Shown: one piece after another, positions 1-6,388 of the stretch | Numbering within the stretch: position 1 is the first letter of the stretch | Layout: each line of letters begins with the position of its first letter | Made by a program: the position numbers and the translations under genes | The notes under the pieces: generated by a model | Told to the model about the DNA's origin: nothing | Seen by the model: only the letters and a program-made list of their open reading frames with translations | Database searches by the model: none | Assembly: GCA_026706445.1 (NCBI GenBank) | Contig: JAPOYT010000007.1 | Coordinates: forward strand, 5,734-37,828 | Reading direction: 5' to 3' | DNA from: Chloroflexota bacterium | GTDB lineage: Bacteria > Chloroflexota > Anaerolineae > Aggregatilineales > Phototrophicaceae | DNA length: 32,095 nt

Positions 1-1
1 C

Positions 2-535
2 ATCGCCTTCGCCGTCGCCGGCAGCGTCGACAGCCGCGTCATCCTCGATCAGCCCGGCGCCGAACGCCTGCTGGGCAAAGGCGACATGCTCTATCTCTCC
101 GGCAACTCCCCGGCGCCCTTGCGCATGCAAGGCGTGCACGTATCCAACGAGGAGATCAACCGCATCATCCGCTATTGGAAGCTGCAAGGCGCCGGCATAG
201 AGGGCGTCGAGCCGATCGCCTTGCCCGCATTGCCAGCAGCAAAAGGCGGCGCAAGAACGGCGAATGGCGACGAGGCCGGGCAAGCCGCCTTCTGGGACAT
301 GACGCCGACTTCCGGGACAGCGTCCGATAGCGCCGATCCCGACGAGGACGAGTTGTACCAGACAGCCGTCGACATGGTGCGCCGGCTGGAGAAAGCTTCA
401 ATCTCGTTGTTGCAGCGGCGCTTGCGCATCGGCTATACGCGCGCCGCCCGCCTGATGGATGTGATGGAAGAGCGCGGCGTGGTCGGTCCGCCGAAAGAAG
501 GCAGTTCCAAACCGCGCGATGTCCTGCCGGAGTAG
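2..535 (+). CDS. ftsK: DNA translocase FtsK, C-terminal fragment (5' end outside window)
   Basis: The reading frame is open from the first bases of the window, so this is the 3' end of a longer gene. The first residues contain the FtsK/SpoIIIE hallmark VDSRVILDQPGAERLLGKGDML, which belongs to the RecA-like motor's beta domain. After a low-complexity linker rich in Ala, Gly and Asp comes a gamma-type winged helix of about 60 residues (from ELYQTAVDMVRR to VVGPPKEG). In this family that domain reads the polar DNA motifs and activates XerCD. FtsK is a septum-anchored ATP-driven pump that clears chromosome ends during division. The stop is at 533-535. The next plus-strand gene lies about 200 bases away and is functionally unrelated, so ftsK probably ends its transcription unit here. 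The assignment is very secure; the N-terminal membrane part cannot be judged. Confidence 0.95.
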   Translation: MAFAVAGSVDSRVILDQPGAERLLGKGDMLYLSGNSPAPLRMQGVHVSNEEINRIIRYWKLQGAGIEGVEPIALPALPAAKGGARTANGDEAGQAAFWDMTPTSGTASDSADPDEDELYQTAVDMVRRLEKASISLLQRRLRIGYTRAARLMDVMEERGVVGPPKEGSSKPRDVLPE

Positions 536-551
536 CCTGGCGTCGTAAGTT

Positions 552-563
552 CTTCAATTGAAG
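552..563. repeat. 12-bp perfect palindrome downstream of ftsK
   Basis: CTTCAATTGAAG is self-complementary over all 12 bases and begins 16 bases after the ftsK stop codon. It could be a protein-binding dyad or chance. No T-tract follows, so it is not a terminator. Confidence 0.3.
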
Positions 564-592
564 TCGCTTGACAAGTCAGATATCGCGGACAC

Positions 593-627
593 CGGCAGGG
601 GCGAGCTACCTGGTCCTGCGCCTGCCG
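593..627 (+). terminator. Possible hairpin between ftsK and the aldo/keto reductase gene
   Basis: CGGCAGG at 593-599 can pair with CCTGCCG at 621-627 around a 21-base loop. The stem is GC-rich, but the loop is large and no U-run follows, so it is at best a weak or factor-dependent terminator of ftsK. Confidence 0.25.
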
Positions 628-708
628 AAAGCGGACTCTGGCTCAGACAACTTGCAAAGTCGCCCTTACAAGCAGAATCATGCACCTGCGCATCGCCCAA
701 CCATGCGC

Positions 709-714
709 TACAAT
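709..714 (+). promoter_or_regulatory. Possible -10 element (TACAAT) for the oxidoreductase pair
   Basis: TACAAT lies 27 bases upstream of the aldo/keto reductase start and is the best -10-like hexamer in the gap. No good -35 is visible at 16-18 bases. A very similar TACAAT context (27565-27570) precedes the peroxiredoxin gene. An AAAGGA ribosome-binding site follows near 728. Confidence 0.3.
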
Positions 715-741
715 ACGGCGCGGACAGAAAGGACTTAGCCC

Positions 742-1719
742 ATGAAATACGCCCGCATTGACGGCATCGACAAAAAGATCTCCCGCCTGCTGCAGGGCAG
801 CATCATGCTCTCGGCTGACGATCGCGATGGCAACTTTCGCCTGCTGGACGCCTGTTTCGAAAGCGGCTTCAACGCCTTCGACACCGCCCATAGCTACGGC
901 GGGGGTCTCACTGATACCGAGCTGGGCGCCTGGATCAAGTCGCGCGGCATTCGCGATGAGGTGGTGATCTTGGCCAAATGCGCCCATCCAGAAAACGGCA
1001 TAGCCGACCGCGTCCGCCCCGAGTACATCCGCAGCGACCTGGAAGAATCGCTCGAACGCCTGGGGACCGATTATGTCGAGCTCTTTCTGCTGCACCGCGA
1101 CAGCCGCGATTATCCGGTCGGCGAGATCGTCGATGTACTGCACGAGGCGAAAGAAGCGGGTCAGATCGGCGTCTACGGCGGCTCCAACTGGCTGGCCGAT
1201 CGCGTGCAAGCCGCCAACGACTATGCGGCCGCCAACGGCAAGACGCCCTTCGGCGCCGTCAGCCCGCAATTCAGCGTCGCTGAAATGGTCGTGCCCGCCT
1301 GGGAAGGCTGCATCAGCGTCAGCGGCGACGGGGGCGAAGCCGACCGCGCCTTTTACGCCGAGAACGACATCTCGCTCTTCACCTGGTCGAGCTTGGCCGG
1401 CGGCTTCATGACCGGCAAATTCACCCGCGACAACCTGGATACATTTACTGAGTACTGGGACACCAACCCCATCGGCGCTTACGCCTACGAGAACAACTTC
1501 AAGCGGCTCGACCGCGTCATCGAATTGGCTGCCGACCGGGGCTTGTCGCCGGCGCAGATCTCCGTGGCTTACGTGCTAAACAATGGTCCCCGCATTCACG
1601 CCATCGTCGCCAACTGGGAAGTCGAGCAAGTCCCCGTTAACGCCGCCGCCGCCGACATCGAACTGAGCGCCGACGAAATCGCCTGGCTCGAATTGAAAAC
1701 GGAGGAGAAACCAGCATGA
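742..1719 (+). CDS. Aldo/keto reductase
   Basis: A 325-residue NAD(P)H-dependent oxidoreductase of the AKR superfamily, a (beta/alpha)8-barrel enzyme that reduces aldehydes or ketones or oxidises the alcohols. The full catalytic tetrad is readable: D47 and Y52 in FDTAHSY, K79 in ILAKC, and H118 in FLLHRD. The GVYGGSNW stretch and the late cofactor-binding region (SPAQISVAYVLN) are also present. The length is typical of the family. The ATG at 742 is preceded by AAAGGA at a suitable distance. The stop overlaps the next gene's start as ATGA, so the two oxidoreductases are translationally coupled and probably act on the same sugar- or polyol-like substrate. The substrate cannot be read from sequence. 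Confidence 0.9.
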   Translation: MKYARIDGIDKKISRLLQGSIMLSADDRDGNFRLLDACFESGFNAFDTAHSYGGGLTDTELGAWIKSRGIRDEVVILAKCAHPENGIADRVRPEYIRSDLEESLERLGTDYVELFLLHRDSRDYPVGEIVDVLHEAKEAGQIGVYGGSNWLADRVQAANDYAAANGKTPFGAVSPQFSVAEMVVPAWEGCISVSGDGGEADRAFYAENDISLFTWSSLAGGFMTGKFTRDNLDTFTEYWDTNPIGAYAYENNFKRLDRVIELAADRGLSPAQISVAYVLNNGPRIHAIVANWEVEQVPVNAAAADIELSADEIAWLELKTEEKPA

Positions 1720-2702
1720 GCGAAAAGATTCGTTGGGGGCTGATTGGGCTCGGCAGCATCGCCCGCAGATTCGGCAGCTGCTTCCAGTACGCGGCTGGCG
1801 CCGAGATCTATGCGGTGGCTTCGCGCTCACAAGAAAATGCTGATGCCTTCGGCGCGGAATTCGGCGCGACAAAGCGCTATAGCAGCTATGAAGCGCTGGT
1901 CAAGGACCCGAATGTGGATGTGGTTTATATCGGCACGCCGCACAATTTTCACAGAGCGCATACGCTGCTTAGCCTGAATGCTGGCAAGCCCGTATTGTGC
2001 GAGAAGCCCTTCGCCGTAAACGCCGCCGAAGCGCGAGAAATGATCGAGCGCGCGCGCGAAAAGAATCTCTTCCTGATGGACGCTTTCTGGACGCGCTACT
2101 TCCCGGCGATGGTTAAACTGCGCGAACTGCTGGCGGATAAAGCCATCGGCGATGTCATGCTGGTCACTGCCGACTTCGGCTTTCGCGGATCGGTCGCGCC
2201 GGAAAGACGCCACTTCAACCTCGATCTGGCGGGCGGCGCTTTGCTCGATATCGGCTCCTACTGCATCCAATTCGCTTCCATGGTCTACCGCAAGCAGCCG
2301 GTTGATATCGCCTCCCAATGTACGCTTGGCTCGACCGGCGTCGACGAACTCTCGACATTGCTGTTCAAATACAGCGACTACGAAATGGCGCTGCTCACAT
2401 CGTCGATCCGCTTGAGCACGCCGCACGAAGCCCGCGTCATGGGTACAGACGGCTATATCACCATTCCGGAGTTTTGGCATCCGAGCGAATTAACGTTGAC
2501 GCGCCCAGGTCAAAAGCCGGAGACCTATTCATTTCCTCATGACGGCGAAGGCTTTCAATTCGAAATCATGGAAGTGAGCGAGTGCATCCGCGCCGGCTTG
2601 ACCGAAAGCGCGGTCTATCCGCTGGACGAGACGCTGGCGATTATGGAAACGCTGGACCAAATCCGCGCCAGCTGGGGATTGCGTTATCCCTTCGAAGAGT
2701 AG
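1716..2702 (+). CDS. Gfo/Idh/MocA family oxidoreductase
   Basis: A 328-residue NAD(P)-dependent dehydrogenase. The N-terminal Rossmann fold begins with GLIGLGSIAR (residues 8-17). The family's signature catalytic-lysine motif EKPF is at residues 96-99. The C-terminal alpha/beta substrate domain carries MDAFWTRYFP (121-130) and GGALLDIGSY (173-182), a pattern found in the dihydrodiol/D-xylose dehydrogenase branch. The ATG overlaps the stop of the aldo/keto reductase by four bases (ATGA). The pairing suggests sequential oxidation and reduction of a carbohydrate or inositol-type compound. No transporter or kinase for such a substrate adjoins, so the pathway stays open. Only a short gap separates the stop from the cobalamin operon promoter, which is an independent unit. 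Confidence 0.92.
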   Translation: MSEKIRWGLIGLGSIARRFGSCFQYAAGAEIYAVASRSQENADAFGAEFGATKRYSSYEALVKDPNVDVVYIGTPHNFHRAHTLLSLNAGKPVLCEKPFAVNAAEAREMIERAREKNLFLMDAFWTRYFPAMVKLRELLADKAIGDVMLVTADFGFRGSVAPERRHFNLDLAGGALLDIGSYCIQFASMVYRKQPVDIASQCTLGSTGVDELSTLLFKYSDYEMALLTSSIRLSTPHEARVMGTDGYITIPEFWHPSELTLTRPGQKPETYSFPHDGEGFQFEIMEVSECIRAGLTESAVYPLDETLAIMETLDQIRASWGLRYPFEE

Positions 2703-2713
2703 CCGCGCCCAAT

Positions 2714-2742
2714 TTGACAAGTCGGCGCAGCTGTGTTAGGCT
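2714..2742 (+). promoter_or_regulatory. Sigma70-type promoter of the cobalamin-uptake operon
   Basis: A consensus -35 TTGACA (2714-2719) and a -10-like TAGGCT (2737-2742) are separated by 17 bases. Transcription would start near 2749, just before the riboswitch P1 stem at 2761, which is the expected geometry. Confidence 0.65.
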
Positions 2743-2760
2743 CCTCAACATCTACATATT

Positions 2761-2886
2761 CTAAGTCTCAGGCGTGTCTGAACCCGGACGTTCGACACCT
2801 AAAGGGAAAGTCGGTGCAAGTCCGACACTGTCGCGCAGCGGTAACTGATCTGTGATCAGAAGTCCGAATGCCTGCCTGAGTCTTAG
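2761..2886 (+). promoter_or_regulatory. Cobalamin (B12) riboswitch
   Basis: All hallmark elements of the AdoCbl-type aptamer are visible. The core GGTGCAAGTCCGACACTGTCGCGC is followed by CAGCGGTAACTG, then the B12 box AGTCCGAATGCCTGCC at 2861-2876. The ends close in a long P1: 2761-2773 pairs with 2874-2886 in 12 of 13 positions, with one T-T mismatch. The aptamer binds a cobalamin derivative in the nascent mRNA. It lies between a promoter (2714-2742) and an intrinsic terminator (2938-2964), so control is most likely transcriptional: ligand bound, terminator forms, transporter genes off. A further possible stem pairs 2886-2891 with 2915-2920. I did not resolve which strand acts as anti-terminator. 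Confidence 0.96.
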
Positions 2887-2937
2887 CTCGTAAATCTTTC
2901 GCGTCAAAAGGGAGACGAGCATGGACCAGCGACCGAT

Positions 2938-2964
2938 GCCCGCCCGACGACGGCGGGCGTTTTT
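2938..2964 (+). terminator. Intrinsic terminator of the riboswitch expression platform
   Basis: GCCCGCC (2938-2944) and GGCGGGC (2952-2958) form a perfect 7-bp GC stem with a 7-base loop, followed by G and five T residues, then CTT. It sits 52 bases after the aptamer and 41 bases before the first gene's start, as expected for a transcriptional attenuator. Confidence 0.9.
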
Positions 2965-3004
2965 CTTGTCCAGCCCCGTTTCCTCCTGTGTCCAAGGGAG
3001 GGAC

Positions 3005-4201
3005 ATGATGAAATCCACACTGCTAGTCCTATTCGTGTTTTTCGCGGGCCTGCTGCCCGCAGCCGCCATTGATGAAAACCTGACCGAAGGTTGCGCGCGG
3101 GACTACGACGCCGATGTCGATTACTTCCCGCAGAAGATAGAGGTGATCGACGCCGCCAAATTCACGATCGAATATTACAACAACTATAAGGTCGTACATG
3201 TCGCGGACGCCTTCGATGGCGCGCCCGGCTTCACCTACATCTTGGTACAGTGCGGCACGCCCGCGCCTCCTCCCGCCGACTTTCCGGCAAGCGCCCAGTT
3301 CATCGACGCGCCGACCGGCGATCTCATCACCCTGTCCACAACCCAGTTGCCGGCCCTCTCACAGCTTGGTCTGCTGAATCATTTGATCGGCGTCGACAGC
3401 GGCTTCTACATTAACACGCCGGCGGTCGCCGACATGATTGCGGGCGGCCAGGTGGCTGAGGTTGGCTTCGGAGCGGAAATCAACATCGAACTGGTCCTGG
3501 AGCTTGAGCCGGCACTCGTGCTCAGCTACGGATTCAATCCCGCCAATGACGCCCACCCCGTGCTGCTGGACGCCGGCATTTTCACCGCGCTGGATGCCAG
3601 TTGGCGCGAGCTCTCGCCTCTCGGGCGCGCCGAATGGCTGAAGTTCATCGCTCTCTTTTACAACCTGGAGGGGCGCGCCAACGCGCTCTACGAGGAAATC
3701 GTCGCGCAGTATGAGGCGGCAAAGGAAAAAGCGGCCGCCGTCGCCGCCGAAGACCGACCGACTGTGCTGATCAACTCTTTCTTGGGATACGCTGACGCCT
3801 GGTTCATCCCCGGCGGTGATACCTACGTGGGCCGCTTAATGCGCGACGCCGGCGCTGACATGCTGCTGGCACAAGAAGGCTCGGCGACGAGCCAAGGATT
3901 GAGCTTTGAAGTTGTTTACGAAGGCGGGCTGGACGCCGAAATCTGGCTGATCGAAACATTCGGCGTTGCTTCTCGCGAAGAGTTGCTCGCCCTCGACAGC
4001 CGCTTCGGCGACTTTGCCGCTTTCCAATCGGGCGCTGTCTGGAACAACAATCGCGATGAAAACGCAAACGGCGGCAACAACTACTACGAATGGGGAGTGA
4101 CCAATCCGCAGCTCGTGCTGGCCGATCTCGTGGCGATTTTCCATCCCGAGCTCATGCCCGATCACAGCTTCGCCTTTTATCAGCGCCTCGCGAGCGAGTG
4201 A
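3005..4201 (+). CDS. Cobalamin-type ABC transporter substrate-binding protein (BtuF/FecB-like)
   Basis: About 398 residues. The frame extends upstream to 2921, but that start lies before the terminator. The start is set at 3005 (or 3008) because the strong AGGGAGGGA at 2995-3003 precedes it and because a signal peptide then begins at once (MMKSTLLVLFVFFAGLLPAAA). The mature part is a TroA-superfamily periplasmic-binding fold of two lobes joined by a helix. One lobe includes TGDLITLSTTQLPALSQLG and NIELVLELEPALVLS, the other GDTYVGRLMRDAGADM. The role is to capture a corrinoid (inferred from the riboswitch) and deliver it to the permease. No lipobox cysteine follows the signal peptide, which is unusual if the cell lacks an outer membrane. 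The fold family also carries haem and ferric siderophores, so specificity rests on the riboswitch. Confidence 0.88.
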   Translation: MMKSTLLVLFVFFAGLLPAAAIDENLTEGCARDYDADVDYFPQKIEVIDAAKFTIEYYNNYKVVHVADAFDGAPGFTYILVQCGTPAPPPADFPASAQFIDAPTGDLITLSTTQLPALSQLGLLNHLIGVDSGFYINTPAVADMIAGGQVAEVGFGAEINIELVLELEPALVLSYGFNPANDAHPVLLDAGIFTALDASWRELSPLGRAEWLKFIALFYNLEGRANALYEEIVAQYEAAKEKAAAVAAEDRPTVLINSFLGYADAWFIPGGDTYVGRLMRDAGADMLLAQEGSATSQGLSFEVVYEGGLDAEIWLIETFGVASREELLALDSRFGDFAAFQSGAVWNNNRDENANGGNNYYEWGVTNPQLVLADLVAIFHPELMPDHSFAFYQRLASE

Positions 4202-4202
4202 G

Positions 4203-5372
4203 ATGTTTCAGTTGGCTAGCAAGCCCGTCCATCCAGCCGCCGCGCCGAAACGAATCTGGCCGGACGGCAAAAGAGATCATCGGTCCTCGGCGGCGCCCGG
4301 TCATAGACGCGCCTGGGGCGGCGCCCTGGCGAGCCGCGAATTCTTCGGAGCGCGGCTCGTCATTTTGCCGGCGCTGGCTTTCCTGCTTGGCGGGCTGCTG
4401 CTGCTAAGCCTCGCGCTTGGATCCGCCTCGATTCCTCTTGACCAGGTCGTCTCCGTGCTGCTGAGCGGCGAGGCGGACAAACAAGCCTGGACGAATATCG
4501 TTCTCAAGTTCCGCCTGCCGAGGACTGGGACGGCCATGCTCGCAGGCATGGCGCTGGGCGTCAGCGGTCTGCTCATGCAGACCTACTTTCGCAATCCTTT
4601 GGCCGAGCCCTTCGTTTTAGGCGTGTCCGCGGGCGCAAGTCTGGGCGTCGCCCTGGTTGTGCTGACGTCGGGCGTCGCCGGGGGCGCCCTGCTCGCTGGG
4701 CTGGGTCTGACGGGCGACCTGCTCTTGACAGGCGCAGCGGGCTTAGGCGCCGCCGTCACGATGGGGCTGGTCTCGCTCGCCGCGCTGCGAATTCAAAATA
4801 GCGTGACGCTCCTCATCCTTGGGCTCATGTTCGGTTATTTGGTCGCGGCGCTTGTCAGTCTGCTGCTCTATTTCGCGCTGCCGGAGCGCATTCAAGCGTA
4901 TATCAACTGGACATTTGGTTCCTTCAGAGGCGTCACCAGCGAGCAAACGCCAATTTTGGCAACCGTCGTGCTGGCGGGCATACTGCTGTCGGCGGCGCTT
5001 GTCAAACCCTTGAACGCCCTCCATCTTGGCGAGGACTGCGCCCGCAGCCTGGGCGTTGACTTGAAACGGACGCGGTTCGGCATTGTGCTGGTCACCGCTA
5101 TGCTCGTCAGCGCGGTGACGGCTTTTTGCGGTCCGATCGCTTTTATCGGTATTGCCGCGCCGCATATCAGCCGCGGGCTCCTGAACAGCGTGGATCACCG
5201 CCTGCTGCTGCCGGGCGCCTGCTTGACCGGCGCCTGCGTCGCTCTTTGCGCGTCGATTATCGCCGAGTTGCCTGCCAATCAGCTGGTGCTTCCGCTCAAC
5301 GTCGTCACCGCTCTCATGGGCGCGCCGGTCGTCATGCTTGTCGTTCTGCGGGGCGCGAAGGGGAAGTTATGA
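4203..5372 (+). CDS. FecCD/BtuC-family ABC transporter permease
   Basis: A 389-residue polytopic membrane protein of the cobalamin/iron-chelate permease family, which dimerises to form the translocation channel. Family marks include LRLPRT-like FRLPRTGTAMLAG, the conserved segment GVSGLLMQTYFRNPLAEPFVLGVSAGA, and the late GPIAFIGIAAPHISR loop that contacts the ATPase. About ten hydrophobic segments follow a roughly 50-residue polar, Arg/Pro-rich N-terminal extension that most BtuC proteins lack. The start at 4203 lies one base after the binding-protein stop. A later internal start cannot be excluded and would remove part of the extension. Its 3' end overlaps the ATPase gene start, so the three genes are one coupled operon under the cobalamin riboswitch. 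Confidence 0.93.
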   Translation: MFQLASKPVHPAAAPKRIWPDGKRDHRSSAAPGHRRAWGGALASREFFGARLVILPALAFLLGGLLLLSLALGSASIPLDQVVSVLLSGEADKQAWTNIVLKFRLPRTGTAMLAGMALGVSGLLMQTYFRNPLAEPFVLGVSAGASLGVALVVLTSGVAGGALLAGLGLTGDLLLTGAAGLGAAVTMGLVSLAALRIQNSVTLLILGLMFGYLVAALVSLLLYFALPERIQAYINWTFGSFRGVTSEQTPILATVVLAGILLSAALVKPLNALHLGEDCARSLGVDLKRTRFGIVLVTAMLVSAVTAFCGPIAFIGIAAPHISRGLLNSVDHRLLLPGACLTGACVALCASIIAELPANQLVLPLNVVTALMGAPVVMLVVLRGAKGKL

Positions 5373-6379
5373 TGCGGCCAACGCTGGAAACGCGAGACCT
5401 GACGATTGGTTATCGCCGCCGCGCAAAGGGCGATATCATTCTTGCGCGCGGTCTAAATCTGCGGCTGGAGCGCGGCAAACTTATTGGCTTGCTGGGACCA
5501 AACGGCGTCGGCAAGTCGACGCTGATACGCACGCTGGCCCGTATGCAAGGTCCGCTGGCTGGGCGCGTTTTCATAGAAGGACAGGATCTGGCGAGCCTCA
5601 CACCGCTTTCGCTTGCGCGGTGTCTGAGCCTGGTGCTGACGGCGACGCCCTGGCCGCGCATGATGAATGGCTTTGGCTTGGTCGCCCTCGGTCGACATCC
5701 ATATAGCGACTGGCTCGGACGCTTGACAGCTGACGACTACAATGCCGTCGCCCGAGCGATCAGCGCAGTCGGCGCAGACGAGCTGGCCGAACAGCCTCTG
5801 TCCGATCTGAGCGATGGCCAGCGGCAAAAGCTCATGATCGCGCGCGCATTGGCGCAAGAAGCCGGTATCATGCTGCTGGATGAACCGACTGCTTATCTTG
5901 ATCTGCCGCGTCGTGTGGAAACGATGCGGCTGCTCAAGCATCTGGCGCAATCAACCCGGCGCGCGATTCTAGTCTCAACCCATGACCTTGACCAGGCGCT
6001 GCGCAGCTGTGATCAACTCTGGCTGATGAGCGAGTCGAGCATCGAAATCGGCGCGCCCGAGGATCTGGCGCTGTCCGGGCGCTTGGCCGATACATTTCGC
6101 GCCGCCGGCATCCATTTCGATATGAGCAGCGGCGCCTTCGCGCCAGCGCCGCCGCCCAGTCGGCCGGTTCGCCTAGTCGGGGCGGGAGCGCCTGCAATCT
6201 GGATGACCCGAGCGCTGGCACGCGCCGGCTATCAGCTTAATCGCGATGCCAGGGGAATTGAAATCGTATCCGAGTCGAACGGCGGTGGACCGCAGTGGCA
6301 ACTGCGCCTGAACGGCAGCCTGAGCGTTCACTCGACAATTCAAAGCGTCTTGGAGGCGCTGGAAAACGCCGACCCGTAA
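5369..6379 (+). CDS. ABC transporter ATP-binding protein (BtuD/FecE-like) with C-terminal extension
   Basis: 336 residues starting at the ATG overlapping the permease stop (5370-5372), with AGGGG just upstream; a second ATG at 5372 is equally possible. The frame stays open to 5126, but that part is antisense-like sequence inside the permease gene. Walker A GPNGVGKST is at 43-51, the signature LSDGQ at 147-151 (Asp in place of the usual second Gly), Walker B IMLLDE at 167-172, and the H-loop His at 205. It powers cobalamin import as a dimer on the inner face of the membrane. BtuD-type ATPases are usually about 250-265 residues. Here a Pro-rich linker near 258-266 leads into a 70-residue extra domain of unknown role. 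Confidence 0.93.
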   Translation: MMRPTLETRDLTIGYRRRAKGDIILARGLNLRLERGKLIGLLGPNGVGKSTLIRTLARMQGPLAGRVFIEGQDLASLTPLSLARCLSLVLTATPWPRMMNGFGLVALGRHPYSDWLGRLTADDYNAVARAISAVGADELAEQPLSDLSDGQRQKLMIARALAQEAGIMLLDEPTAYLDLPRRVETMRLLKHLAQSTRRAILVSTHDLDQALRSCDQLWLMSESSIEIGAPEDLALSGRLADTFRAAGIHFDMSSGAFAPAPPPSRPVRLVGAGAPAIWMTRALARAGYQLNRDARGIEIVSESNGGGPQWQLRLNGSLSVHSTIQSVLEALENADP

Positions 6380-6388
6380 TGAGCACAA

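Noticed and set aside
1827-2480. 217-codon frame opposite the Gfo/Idh/MocA gene
   Set aside because: It is antisense to a clear enzyme gene and lacks family motifs. Long antisense frames are common in GC-rich DNA.
2921-3004. N-terminal extension of the cobalamin-binding protein from an ATG at 2921
   Set aside because: It would place the start before the intrinsic terminator and encode an Arg-rich stretch across the terminator stem. The good ribosome-binding site and signal peptide both begin at 3005/3008.
5126-5368. 81-codon upstream extension of the ABC ATPase
   Set aside because: It lies entirely inside the permease gene in another frame and has the Arg/Ala-rich look of an alternative-frame reading. 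The ATG at 5369 fits the family start and the coupling overlap.
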